Notes: generated by a model from the letters alone, not told the origin. DNA of 54,407 nt from Deltaproteobacteria bacterium (GCA_026388515.1 JAPLJO010000167.1:1-54407); one strand, 5' to 3'; positions 34,034 to 42,924 are shown, numbered from the stretch's first letter. Numbers and translations are program-made.

Positions 34034-35257
34034 ATGAAACCAGATGATGTGGTCATTGTCAGTGCCGTTCGAACTCCTTTCGGCAGATTCGACGGTGTGC
34101 TCAAAACCGTTCTGAGCATGGACCTCGGTGTGCTCGCACTCAAGGAAGTGGTGCGGCGGATCAATCTCGATCCCGCACAGGTGGATGAAGTCTATTACGG
34201 CACATGCATTCCCGCCGAGTATGCCATTTATACCAATGTTCCCGCCCGGCAGATTACGCTCCTGGCGGGATTCCCGGAGAATAACATCTCGCTCACCATC
34301 GACCGCGCCTGCTGTTCATCCATGACGGCCCTGCGGCTTGGATGGAGAGCGATCAAATCGGGAGCGGCGCAGATTGTCATCGCCTCCGGCGCTGAAAACA
34401 TGGGCAACGTTCCGCTCATCGCCAGTGCGGAAAAAACCCGCTGGGGAAGCCGCCTCGGAAACGTGCCACTCGAAGACGTGCTGTTCGAGCTCGGCTACAG
34501 CCGCAAGGGATTTGCGCCGGTGGCCACCGATGCAGGCGAAGTGGCCGTCGAATACGGCGTCACCAGACAAAAGCAGGACGAATGGGCCATCCGAAGCCAC
34601 CGGAAATACTTCGAGGCCTTCAAAGCGGGAAAATTCAAAATCGGCGAGGAACTGATGCGCCTGGAAATTCCCCAGAAGCGGGGCGATCCGATTGTGCTCG
34701 AAAAGGATGAATCTCCCAGGGAGAATCTTACCCTGGAGAAGATGGCCGCGCTGAAGACCGTGTACGGAAGCCCGACCGTCACCGCGGGCAATGCCCCGGG
34801 CCTCAATTCGGGAGCATCGGCGGTGGTGATCATGGCACGGCGGAAAGCTGACGAACTTGGACTGGAGCCGCTGGGAGAAATTGCAGCCTGTGAGCCCGCG
34901 GCGGGATCGCCCAAATACATGGCTTGCGTCCCGGCCCAGACCATCGACAAGATGCTTGCCAGGACCGGCCATGCCATCGGTGATATCGATCTCGTAGAAA
35001 TCAACGAGGCCTTTGCCGCAGTCACCCTGGTATCGCTCAAGATGCTGGCCAAGGACGATCCGGGCAAGTGGCAGGAGCTCCAGGACAAGTCGAACGTGAA
35101 TGGAGGCGCCATTGCCATCGGACATCCGGTAGGGGCAAGCGGTGCGAGGATCACCATGGCCCTTCTGTACGAGCTTCGGCGGCGAGGCGGCGGCCTCGGA
35201 GTTGCCGCCATCTGCGGAGGCCTTTCGCAGGGGGAAGCGCTCCTTTTGAAAGTATAA
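34034..35257 (+). CDS. Acetyl-CoA acetyltransferase / thiolase
   Basis: 407 residues. RACCSS puts the nucleophile at Cys93; GGAIAIGHPVGASG holds the catalytic His and ICGGLSQG the second Cys. The enzyme is therefore complete and should cleave ketoacyl-CoA with CoA. It is a second functional thiolase of the same operon as the gene at 26869, so more than one chain length or branch type is probably handled. AAAGGTGG precedes the ATG. Confidence 0.92.
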   Translation: MKPDDVVIVSAVRTPFGRFDGVLKTVLSMDLGVLALKEVVRRINLDPAQVDEVYYGTCIPAEYAIYTNVPARQITLLAGFPENNISLTIDRACCSSMTALRLGWRAIKSGAAQIVIASGAENMGNVPLIASAEKTRWGSRLGNVPLEDVLFELGYSRKGFAPVATDAGEVAVEYGVTRQKQDEWAIRSHRKYFEAFKAGKFKIGEELMRLEIPQKRGDPIVLEKDESPRENLTLEKMAALKTVYGSPTVTAGNAPGLNSGASAVVIMARRKADELGLEPLGEIAACEPAAGSPKYMACVPAQTIDKMLARTGHAIGDIDLVEINEAFAAVTLVSLKMLAKDDPGKWQELQDKSNVNGGAIAIGHPVGASGARITMALLYELRRRGGGLGVAAICGGLSQGEALLLKV

Positions 35258-35292
35258 CTGACGGAAGAAGAAAAAAGAGACAGGGGAAGCCA

Positions 35293-35443
35293 ATGGGAAG
35301 AAAAGTGATTGTCACCTGCGCACTGGTCGGTTCGGCGACGCGCAAAAATCAGAACCCCAGTACGCCCTATGACATCGGCCCTCGACCACGATCCGGTAAC
35401 TCCGGATGAAGCCCGGGCGATCATGGGGACCACCAGGCGATGA
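35293..35443 (+). pseudogene. Remnant of a BKACE (beta-keto acid cleavage enzyme, DUF849) gene
   Basis: An ATG behind AGGGGAAGCC opens MGRKVIVTCALVGSATRKNQ, the usual N-terminus of 3-keto-5-aminohexanoate cleavage-type enzymes. After NPSTPY the frame drifts and stops at 35409. The family's continuation, PVTPDEARAI, is readable in another frame (35394-35425), which stops at 35443. So a frameshift and loss of about 260 codons are visible. BKACE enzymes condense a beta-keto acid with acetyl-CoA. The remnant fills the 217-base gap at the junction between the two paralogous halves of the operon. Confidence 0.6.
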
Positions 35444-35474
35444 AAGAAATCAACATGCATGGAGAGGAGCGCAT

Positions 35475-35930
35475 ATGACTGAATGGTTAAAAAGCGTTGA
35501 ACCGTTGACACTGAAGGGGCAAATCGCCGTTCCCTATACATGGTGGGTCGGTGAGACGGGCGGCAGGTTCATGGCTGCCCTCAGGGACCATCGGAAGATT
35601 CTCGGAACAAAATGCAGCTCCTGCAAAACGGTGTATGTGCCGGCACGCAAGAGTTGCGGCCGCTGCTTCATTGACATGGAGGAGTGGGTGGATATCGCCG
35701 ATGAGGGCGTCATTCAGGCCTATACGATCGTGCATTACGGGCATCCCGTGCAGCCTGCAAAGCCGCCGTTCGCGTACGCACTGATCAGGCTCGACGGGGC
35801 CGATGTGGGCTTTCTGCACGTGATAAAAAAAGATCTGGACAGGATCAAAAACGGCCTCAGGGTGAAGGCAAAATTCAGGGCGGAGCGAACGGGGACCATC
35901 CTTGACATCGACTCCTTTGAACTCATGTAG
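35475..35930 (+). CDS. DUF35 Zn-ribbon/OB-fold protein, type b2
   Basis: 151 residues from the ATG at 35475 (GGAGAGGAG upstream); longer frames to the left run into the BKACE remnant. Zn-ribbon cysteines are 47, 50, 61 and 64 (CSSC...CGRC). The OB half has FAYALIRLDGADVGFLHVI. It is the paralog of the protein at 30960. In this second set the b-type DUF35 comes before, not after, the A and B genes, so gene order was changed after duplication. Confidence 0.88.
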   Translation: MTEWLKSVEPLTLKGQIAVPYTWWVGETGGRFMAALRDHRKILGTKCSSCKTVYVPARKSCGRCFIDMEEWVDIADEGVIQAYTIVHYGHPVQPAKPPFAYALIRLDGADVGFLHVIKKDLDRIKNGLRVKAKFRAERTGTILDIDSFELM

Positions 35931-35950
35931 GCGCCTGTGGAGGAACTGAA

Positions 35951-37093
35951 ATGGACAAAGCGGCAATAGTCGGAGTCGCGCAGATAAAATATGAAAGAAG
36001 AAAGAAGGACCAGATCTTCGCCGATATGGTGTTTGATGTGACCCGGGAGGCCCTTGATGATGCAGGCCTTACCATCCATGACGTGGACAATGTCGTCACG
36101 GTGTCGAATGACTTTTTTGACGGCCGGACGATATCGGGCATGGCGGTCGGTGATGCGTGCGGGGGCCAGGACAAGAATATCTCGACGGTTTCCGGTGACG
36201 GCACGTTTGGAGCCTTCTACGGCCTCATGCGGGTCCTTTCCGGATACAAGGCCACCATCGTCGTCGCGCACTATAAAGGCAGTGAAGGCGATATCAATAT
36301 AACGACCAACGGCATGTTCGACCCGGTCTTTCATCGCCATCTCGGGATAGACGCCGTATCCTCGGCGGCTCTGCAGGCGAACGCCTATATGACCAGATAC
36401 GGCATACGTGAAGAGGATATTGCGCAGGTATCAGTGAAGAATCACGGCAACGCAAAGAATAATCCCTTCGCCCAGCTTCCGATGGATATCACAGTAAATG
36501 ATGTCATGAAGTCGAGAAAAATAGCTGAGCCGCTGAAGCTTCTCGACTGCTGTCCCATCAGTGATGGGGCTGCGGCGGTCATTATCGCGGGCGAGGACAT
36601 TGCAGCAAAATGCAGAAAAAAGCCCGTGTGGGTGAGGGGAGTCGCGCACTGCTGCGAGGAATATTTCCTCGGTGACCGTGACCTTTCCAATCCGGTTGCG
36701 CTGCGTGAAGCGGCAACGCGGGCATACGCGATGGCAGGAATCAGGAACCCGATCGAAGATATCGATGTGGCCGAAGTGCTTGAGCCGTTCAGTTACATGG
36801 AACCCCTGTGGCTTGAAGGGCTGGGGTTCTGCGAACCGGGAGCGGGCTGCAGTCTCATCACAAAAGGAATTACCGTCATGGGTGGGAAGCTTCCCGTCAA
36901 TCCATCCGGCGGCGCACTGTCGGCAAACCCTGTGCTTGTGGCCGGGCTTGCGAGGCTGATTGAAGCCGCGCTCCAGGTCCGGGGCGAAGCCGGGGCACGA
37001 CAGGTGAAGAACGCCGACACGGCGCTCGCGCAGGGCTTCAACGGACCGTGCGGTCAAAGCCACTGCGTGTGGATCATCAGCGGGACGAAGTGA
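35951..37093 (+). CDS. Thiolase-like subunit A2 lacking catalytic Cys and His
   Basis: 380 residues, paralog of A1 at 28087: shared start (AAIVGVAQIKY), YFLGDRDL, AYAMAGIRNP, GKLPVNPSGG, and the C-terminal GPCGQSHCVW. At the nucleophile site STVSGDGTFG (residues 78-87) has no Cys, and the GHP site reads SANPVLVAG. The EVHD motif is EVLEPFSYMEPLW, keeping the Tyr found in A1. These shared features suggest conserved, repurposed chemistry rather than decay. GGAGGAACTG precedes the ATG, 20 bases after the DUF35 gene. Confidence 0.82.
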   Translation: MDKAAIVGVAQIKYERRKKDQIFADMVFDVTREALDDAGLTIHDVDNVVTVSNDFFDGRTISGMAVGDACGGQDKNISTVSGDGTFGAFYGLMRVLSGYKATIVVAHYKGSEGDINITTNGMFDPVFHRHLGIDAVSSAALQANAYMTRYGIREEDIAQVSVKNHGNAKNNPFAQLPMDITVNDVMKSRKIAEPLKLLDCCPISDGAAAVIIAGEDIAAKCRKKPVWVRGVAHCCEEYFLGDRDLSNPVALREAATRAYAMAGIRNPIEDIDVAEVLEPFSYMEPLWLEGLGFCEPGAGCSLITKGITVMGGKLPVNPSGGALSANPVLVAGLARLIEAALQVRGEAGARQVKNADTALAQGFNGPCGQSHCVWIISGTK

Positions 37094-37101
37094 GGTGACC
37101 A

Positions 37102-38262
37102 ATGGCACGAAGAGTAGCTATCGTAGGAACGGGACAGACATACCACAAGAGCCACAGGCCTGATGTGACGTCGCGGGAAATGATCAAGGAAGCCGTGTCA
37201 AGCGCGCTTGCCGATGCCGAACTGACCATCAGGGATATCGATGCCATTGTCATCGGCAATATGGACCACTTCGAGTCCATCAACTACGTTGACACCTACA
37301 GCGTTGAAGGCTCCGGCGGCGTGATGAAGCCGATCATGAAGGTGACGACCGGCGGCACCACGGGGGCGACGGTGGCAATCGCGGCATACTACCATGTGTC
37401 TTCAGGTTTCTTTGACAGGGTGCTGGCGATCGGATTCGAGAAGAACTCCGAATCGGATACCACGGGAGCAATCATCACCTGCTCCGATCCGGTGTGGGAT
37501 CGGTTCTCGTATTCCGGGGCGATACCGAGCCTTGCCACGGAGGCAACGGCATACATGGAGAAGTACGGTGCGACCCAGGAAGATGCCGCGCTTATCGCGG
37601 AGCGGGACCGCGGCCATGCGATGAATAATCCTTACGCGCACCTGAGGCGGCCCCTTACCGTTGCGGATATCATGGCGTCGCCGATGCTTGCGTATCCGAT
37701 CAAGCTGGGTGACATCTGCCCGAGATCGGATGGCGCCTGCGCCATCGTGCTGGCGGCTGACGGTATAGCCCAGAAAATTACCGGCAAGCCGGCATGGTTC
37801 AAGGCCGCCGCCGTGAGACATACCTACACCTGGTTCGGCGACTCCACGGATTATAACAAGGGACTCGTATCGATGCAGCGCGCCTCAAAGGACGCCTATG
37901 CGCAGGCAGGAATCACGAAGCCCGTTGACGAGATCGATGTGGCGGAGCTCTATCTTCCCTATACGTGGGCCGGCCTCAAGTGGATTGAGGATATCGGATT
38001 CTGCGGTCCCGGGGAGGCCTCGAAATTTGTAGGCGACGGGCACACCCACATGGGCGGCAAGCTCCCCATCAACCCGTCGGGGGGCGTGATTTCAACAAAC
38101 TGCATCGGGGCAACAGCCCTGCTCCGGGTTGCGGAAGCGGCCATCCAGGTCATGGGCAAAGGCGATACAAGGCAGGTCCCCGATGTCAGGAATGCCATCG
38201 CCACAGGATTCGGCGGCTGCTTCTGGAGTGATATCGTCATTCTAAGCTCAGAGAGACCATAA
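37102..38262 (+). CDS. Thiolase-like subunit B2 lacking catalytic Cys and His
   Basis: 386 residues, paralog of B1 at 29248: start RVAIVGTGQTYHKSHRPDV, KVTTGGTTGATVA at the nucleophile site without Cys, and GVISTNCIGATALLR in place of GHP. The AELYLPYTWAGLKW segment matches FEVYEPATWSELVW of B1. Unlike B1, which has TTAYGGT, the last motif reads ATGFGGC. It follows A2 by eight bases (GAGGTGACC ribosome site). It probably forms the second half of an A2-B2 heterodimer. Confidence 0.82.
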   Translation: MARRVAIVGTGQTYHKSHRPDVTSREMIKEAVSSALADAELTIRDIDAIVIGNMDHFESINYVDTYSVEGSGGVMKPIMKVTTGGTTGATVAIAAYYHVSSGFFDRVLAIGFEKNSESDTTGAIITCSDPVWDRFSYSGAIPSLATEATAYMEKYGATQEDAALIAERDRGHAMNNPYAHLRRPLTVADIMASPMLAYPIKLGDICPRSDGACAIVLAADGIAQKITGKPAWFKAAAVRHTYTWFGDSTDYNKGLVSMQRASKDAYAQAGITKPVDEIDVAELYLPYTWAGLKWIEDIGFCGPGEASKFVGDGHTHMGGKLPINPSGGVISTNCIGATALLRVAEAAIQVMGKGDTRQVPDVRNAIATGFGGCFWSDIVILSSERP

Positions 38263-38279
38263 CAGGAAGGGGAACAACC

Positions 38280-38759
38280 ATGTCGACACAGAACAGGCAA
38301 GGTGAACTGATGCAGTTAACCTTCGCATACCCGATGCCGTACGAATGGTCCATCGGGCTCTACGGAAGCAGGTTCTTTCAGGAAATAAAGGAGAAGAGAC
38401 GTTTCATCGGCATCAAGTGCAATGGCTGCGGTATGGTGTACGTTCCGCCGCGCCGTGTGTGTGGCCCCTGTTTCAAAGAGCTGTCAGAGCTCGTTCCTCT
38501 GTCCGACACGGGCGTGATAACGGCGTTCTCCGTGGTGAATTATCCTTTTATCGATCCGAACACGGGACTTCAGCGACCCATTCCCTATACGTACGGCTAT
38601 ATCAGGCTCGACGGCGCCGACAATATCTTTTCACACATCATCAATGAAACGGACCTCGGCAGAATCCATGTCGGGATGAAGGTGCGGGCGGTATTCAAGG
38701 AACCCGATCGAATGCAGGGCAACATCCAGGACATCAAATATTTTGATATCATCAGCTGA
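38280..38759 (+). CDS. DUF35 Zn-ribbon/OB-fold protein, type a2
   Basis: 159 residues with Zn-ribbon cysteines 47, 50, 61 and 64 (CNGC...CGPC) and an OB half with YTYGYIRLDGADNIFSHI. It pairs with the equally long protein at 30429. It completes the second set (DUF35b-A-B-DUF35a). The MFS transporter gene starts three bases after its stop, so the two are co-translated. Confidence 0.88.
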   Translation: MSTQNRQGELMQLTFAYPMPYEWSIGLYGSRFFQEIKEKRRFIGIKCNGCGMVYVPPRRVCGPCFKELSELVPLSDTGVITAFSVVNYPFIDPNTGLQRPIPYTYGYIRLDGADNIFSHIINETDLGRIHVGMKVRAVFKEPDRMQGNIQDIKYFDIIS

Positions 38760-38762
38760 ATC

Positions 38763-40088
38763 GTGGATATGCATTCACCGACACTAAGCTCTGCAGTTGC
38801 GACGGGGGGCAGATTCCGCTGGTTCATTGTCGCATGGTTCTTTCTCATGCTTCTCATCGTGTATATGGACAGGGTGAACCTGGCCATGGCAGCGCCGCTG
38901 ATCATGAATGAATTTAACCTGAGGCCTTCCATGCTCGGCCTCGTGATGAGTGGCTTTACGATCGGATATACGATACTGCTCTTCCCCGGAGGATTCCTGG
39001 TTTCACGGTTTTCCGCCCGGAAGATCCTGGCGGCCATCATGGCGCTGCGATCAGCCGCAAGCGTTCTTACGGGATGTGCGTGGGGTTTTGTCAGCCTCAT
39101 GGTCTTCAGGATCGGCTTCGGGCTGGCGGAGGGTCCCATGCTGCCGGCCATCAATGCCACCGTCAACCACTGGATGCTCAATCGTGAAAAAGCCACCGCG
39201 GCGGCGCTCTACATCACGGCGCTGCCTCTGGGCATCATCTCTGGAAACATTGCAAGCGGCTATGCCATCAATGCGTTTGGCTGGCGATTCATGTTTTATG
39301 TGTTCGGCGCACTCGGTCTTGCAGCGGGGGGCCTGGGCTGGATCATCATTCGGGACACACCGGCGGAACATCCTGCAATCTCGCGCCGGGAACTGGAGCG
39401 CATCGAAGCGGACTATCATCCCGCGGTCGACGGGTCGCCCGGCGGCTCCACGTTTCGCCAGTTGATGAAAGATCCCTGGTTATGGGTCAATGCCGCCTAC
39501 AACTTTTTCTACAGCTTTCCCTTCTGGGCCAATCTGCACTGGCTGCCGACCTATTTCGTGATGGCGAGGGGCACCTCTATTCTCAAGTCGGGATATCTTT
39601 CCTCCGTGCCGTGGATATCGGGTCTGCTGGGGCTCCTGGTGCTCGGCGCCCTGTCGGACAGAGTCGGGAGAAAATATCGCGGCAATTGGATGGCTGCCTG
39701 CCAGTTTTTATCCATCCCTTTTACGGCTTATGCGGTCGTGACCCCGTCGGTTATCATCAGCCTGGTATGCTTTTCCGTTTCTTTGTTTTTTGTCCTGGGC
39801 TCGATGAGCATAGGTACCGCCCTCATCTGGGAACTCTTCGACAGGGCCGACGTGGCCAAGGCCTACGGGCTGCTTGCGTCATGGATGACGGGGGCGGGTA
39901 TTCTCGCGCCCTATATTTTGGGCATCATCCTCGAGAAAACCAATTCATTCAATATGGCCTATTATATTTTTTCCTGCTGCGCATTTCTGGCAGGCTGCAC
40001 TGCGGTGGCACTGCATGTCAGGGAACGACGCGTCAGGGAAATGAGGATTCATCGAAGTCATGAAATGCAGACGGCTTCAGCTACGTAG
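38763..40088 (+). CDS. MFS transporter (anion:cation symporter-like)
   Basis: 441 residues with about 12 hydrophobic helices and a longer central loop near residues 195-225. VYMDRVNLAMAAPLI in the first helix and the FGLAEGPMLPAINATVNHW region resemble the ACS branch of MFS, which imports organic anions such as sugar acids, phthalate or other carboxylates by proton symport. No ribosome site is obvious: the start may be GTG at 38763 or ATG at 38769, with coupling to the previous gene. As the only transporter in the operon it likely imports the carboxylic-acid substrate. Confidence 0.85.
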   Translation: MDMHSPTLSSAVATGGRFRWFIVAWFFLMLLIVYMDRVNLAMAAPLIMNEFNLRPSMLGLVMSGFTIGYTILLFPGGFLVSRFSARKILAAIMALRSAASVLTGCAWGFVSLMVFRIGFGLAEGPMLPAINATVNHWMLNREKATAAALYITALPLGIISGNIASGYAINAFGWRFMFYVFGALGLAAGGLGWIIIRDTPAEHPAISRRELERIEADYHPAVDGSPGGSTFRQLMKDPWLWVNAAYNFFYSFPFWANLHWLPTYFVMARGTSILKSGYLSSVPWISGLLGLLVLGALSDRVGRKYRGNWMAACQFLSIPFTAYAVVTPSVIISLVCFSVSLFFVLGSMSIGTALIWELFDRADVAKAYGLLASWMTGAGILAPYILGIILEKTNSFNMAYYIFSCCAFLAGCTAVALHVRERRVREMRIHRSHEMQTASAT

Positions 40089-40103
40089 CCGGGAAAGGAA
40101 GCC

Positions 40104-41510
40104 ATGAAAAAGAAAATTGACACCATTATTATCGGAGCCGGGATTGCCGGATTGGGAGTGGCAGCCATCCTGAGCAGGGAAGCTCACCAGAAAGTCCTCG
40201 TCATTGACCGTTTTCCAAAGTCCGGCGGACGCATGATGAGCTATGATGGATATCCGGCAAAAGGATGGCGCATTGAAATCGGCCTGCACATGATCGAGCT
40301 GGGTGAAAAATCTTCCTGCGATGCCCTCAACCGGCGAGTGGGGAAAACGGTATCATGGGGGCCGTTCAGCGATACAGTCGATATCTGGAACGGAGAGAAG
40401 TTTGTCAGCGTCGCCGACCTCGTTCCTATGAGCCGGGAGGACAAGGTTGCCTTCCGAAACCTTGTCCAGAAGATTGCCACCCTGAAAGATCATGAGATTG
40501 AGGCATGGGATAACCGCTCCCTTGAAGAATGGCTGGCAGAGCATGTCGAGCAGCCGCCGGTGCGGGAGCTCTTTACAGACCTGGGAATGATTATGACCAC
40601 CATTCCCCGGGCCATTGACATGGCAGCCGGGGAAGTCCTGTACATTGCCAGGGATAATTTGCTGAAGACGCAACAGGTCCTGCAGGCCAGCTTCCCTCTC
40701 GACGGCATGGAGGGGGTTACAAGGGGTCTCGCCGAAGTGGTCCGGGACGCAGGCGGAGAGATCCGGCTCAACTGCGACGTGCAGGAAGTCGTCATCAAGG
40801 ACGGCCGGGCCATCGGAGTCCGCATTCCCACCGGGCGCCATCCCTATGAAGAAGAGTATCGCATCCCGGAGACGGAAACCATTCATGCGGATCGTGTGGT
40901 GTGTGCTTTGCCGATCTATCAACTCCAGAAGCTCCTCGATTTCAACTCCGATACAAGCCCTCTCCCGCGGTGGTGGCGAAAGCGTATCACTGACATTCAG
41001 CATGAAGTGACCGGTCTTATCGGGTTCATGCTTGGCCTTTCGGAACCGGTCGTTGACCCGGCGAAGAAATGCTTCTTCTCTGCTTTGAAGACGCGGCATG
41101 CGGGTTTTCCTTTCCAGGGATTCCCGGCCTCCAATTTTACCGATCATGTCGCACCTCCGGGCAAACAGCTTCTTCATACGGACATCGTGGTCGAGCACGA
41201 AGAGGCCTCGGACAAATTCAAGCGGGAGAGACTCCTTGCCCTTCTATGGGAGGACCTCAAGGATATGTTCCCCGGCATTGAAGGCAAAATGGAATGGCGC
41301 CTGCCATACTATGTGGATGGGTGCGATGGTCTTGCCCGGCAACCGGGCCTGGTGGGCAATTTCAAACCGGGCCTGAAAGCTCCGGGCATTCCAAATCTTT
41401 ATTTTGCCGGCGATACGTATCTGGGCCGCGGTCTGGCCATCAACAGCGCCGCACTGAGTGGAATGAACTGCGCGGATCTCATCCTCGCAGAACTGAAAAA
41501 AAATAAATGA
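40104..41510 (+). CDS. Phytoene-desaturase-like FAD oxidoreductase, copy a2
   Basis: 468 residues. TIIIGAGIAGLGVAAIL at residues 7-23 and SGGRMMSYDGYPAKG form the FAD fold; FAGDTYLGRGLAINSAA closes the protein. It is the paralog of the protein at 23777 and, like it, is followed at once by 3-hydroxyacyl-CoA dehydrogenase. The a1 and a2 copies are much diverged, so the duplication is old or the two were recruited for different substrates. AAAGGAAGCC precedes the ATG. Confidence 0.8.
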   Translation: MKKKIDTIIIGAGIAGLGVAAILSREAHQKVLVIDRFPKSGGRMMSYDGYPAKGWRIEIGLHMIELGEKSSCDALNRRVGKTVSWGPFSDTVDIWNGEKFVSVADLVPMSREDKVAFRNLVQKIATLKDHEIEAWDNRSLEEWLAEHVEQPPVRELFTDLGMIMTTIPRAIDMAAGEVLYIARDNLLKTQQVLQASFPLDGMEGVTRGLAEVVRDAGGEIRLNCDVQEVVIKDGRAIGVRIPTGRHPYEEEYRIPETETIHADRVVCALPIYQLQKLLDFNSDTSPLPRWWRKRITDIQHEVTGLIGFMLGLSEPVVDPAKKCFFSALKTRHAGFPFQGFPASNFTDHVAPPGKQLLHTDIVVEHEEASDKFKRERLLALLWEDLKDMFPGIEGKMEWRLPYYVDGCDGLARQPGLVGNFKPGLKAPGIPNLYFAGDTYLGRGLAINSAALSGMNCADLILAELKKNK

Positions 41511-41522
41511 AAGGAACGGGTC

Positions 41523-42377
41523 ATGATTAAGAAACTATGCGTTATCGGCGCAGGAACGATGGGAGCCGGCATCGCCCAGGTCGCTGCAGAAAACGGTATC
41601 GAAGTGGTCCTGCGGGATACGGAAGATGCGTTTGTTCAGCGGGGAGTCGGGATCATCAGGAATTTTATCGGCAAGAAACTTGAAAAGGGAAAGATTTCGC
41701 AGGATGCTCATGATCAGATAATCGGCCGTGTCCGGGGGACGACAAATCCGGAAGAGGGCTTTTCCGGCGTCGATATGGTCATCGAAGCTGTCTTCGAAAG
41801 CCTGCCTCTCAAGCAGAAGATCTTTGCGGAAGCCGACCGTCTCTGCAATCCCGGGGTCATTCTGGCATCCAACACATCGACCTTGAGTATTGCGAAGATC
41901 GCTTCGGAAACTGCAAAGCCCGAGAGGGTCATTGGAACCCATTTTTTCAGTCCCGTCCCTGTCATGCGCCTGGTGGAAGTCATCCGTGGAGATAAAACCG
42001 CCGATCGTGTTGTCACTGCCACCCTGGATTTCTGCAAAGCCATCGGGAAAACCCCCATCCTGGCGAAAGACATTCCCGGCTTCATCGTGAATCGTTTTCT
42101 ATGCCTTCTTTACAACGAGGCGGCCAACCAGATCCATCAGGGACTGGCCACTGCGGAAGACATAGACCTGGGCCTGAAACTTGGCTCCAACCATCCCATG
42201 GGACCGGTGGAGATCATGGACCTTGCCGGAGTGGACGTGGTCAACAATGCGCTGAAGGCCATGTATGAAATGACCGGCGAAGAGCGGTATAAGCCATCCC
42301 CGATTTTCGAGGAGATGATCCGGGCCAACCGTCTCGGCCGGAAAACCGGGCGCGGCTTCTATGAATATGCAAAGTAG
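41523..42377 (+). CDS. 3-hydroxyacyl-CoA dehydrogenase (HBDH type), copy 2
   Basis: 284 residues. NAD loop GAGTMGAGIAQV at 9-20, EAVFESLPLKQKIF, SNTSTLSI, THFFSPVPVMRLVE with the catalytic His, and DIPGFIVNRFL are all there. It oxidises 3-hydroxyacyl-CoA with NAD+. It is the last gene of the 20-kb run; a hairpin terminator lies 107 bases downstream. Its position after the a2 flavoprotein mirrors the a1-HBDH1 pair at 23777-26043. Confidence 0.93.
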   Translation: MIKKLCVIGAGTMGAGIAQVAAENGIEVVLRDTEDAFVQRGVGIIRNFIGKKLEKGKISQDAHDQIIGRVRGTTNPEEGFSGVDMVIEAVFESLPLKQKIFAEADRLCNPGVILASNTSTLSIAKIASETAKPERVIGTHFFSPVPVMRLVEVIRGDKTADRVVTATLDFCKAIGKTPILAKDIPGFIVNRFLCLLYNEAANQIHQGLATAEDIDLGLKLGSNHPMGPVEIMDLAGVDVVNNALKAMYEMTGEERYKPSPIFEEMIRANRLGRKTGRGFYEYAK

Positions 42378-42483
42378 GTAAGGCCGAAAAATTTCAGCAC
42401 CGTAAAACAATAAGGGGATAACGACGGGGTATCCGGGAGTTCCTTGTTGAGGATATCGATATTACCACATTATAAAACACAAA

Positions 42484-42515
42484 AAGGCAGGGTCAAAACA
42501 GCCCTGCCTTCATTA
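42484..42515. terminator. Hairpin terminator after the 20-kb operon
   Basis: AAGGCAGGG and CCCTGCCTT form a perfect 9-bp stem around a 9-base loop. On the plus strand CATTATATTG follows. On the minus strand a run of T bases follows, so it may work in both directions. Confidence 0.65.
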
Positions 42516-42606
42516 TATTGATTTCCGATTAATGTTCCAATGAATTTCTTGACAGTGGATGAAAATGAATGGTAAACGGCTATACCCTGCAAGGGACTGT
42601 CGACAC

Positions 42607-42924
42607 ATGAGAACCCACAGTGGACGCAATCTAAATATCATCGTTGCCGCGTTATTCTTTTTTACGTCGCTGGGGCTGGCCATTCACCATGACGACCTTC
42701 CCTTCCAGTCAATTTCCTGTTCGACATGCAAGGTTAAAGGCGCGGCCACAGGTACGCCTCAGAAGATAAAAACGGATTTCAGCTTTTCAGTAACGGTTAA
42801 TCCGTCCCTTGTTGCAGAGGCATGCCTCGTTTATTCGGGCAGGGTCCCCGAGGCTGTCGTGTTCCACTCGTCATCAAATTATTTCTTTGCCTTCAACAAC
42901 AAAGCCCCTCCGATCCAGCTCTAA
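42607..42924 (+). CDS. Small secreted/membrane protein with CxxC motif, function unknown
   Basis: About 105 residues from the ATG at 42607; ATG codons at 42559 and 42565 are alternatives, none with a good ribosome site. A hydrophobic segment (NIIVAALFFFTSLGLAIHH) can act as signal or anchor and is followed by HHDDLPFQSISCSTCKVKG, holding two His, two Asp and a CxxC. This looks like a metal- or thiol-active site outside the membrane. It lies 84 bases before a CDF metal transporter, suggesting a metal-handling pair. I recognise no family. Confidence 0.5.
   Translation: MRTHSGRNLNIIVAALFFFTSLGLAIHHDDLPFQSISCSTCKVKGAATGTPQKIKTDFSFSVTVNPSLVAEACLVYSGRVPEAVVFHSSSNYFFAFNNKAPPIQL

Noticed and set aside
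34316-35541. Overlapping minus-strand frames opposite the thiolase at 34034
   Set aside because: The plus-strand thiolase has all catalytic motifs; the antisense frames have none.
28087-38262. Reading A1, B1, A2 and B2 as decayed pseudogenes
   Set aside because: All four are full-length and open, and the same substitutions occur in both copies, which speaks for selection, not decay.
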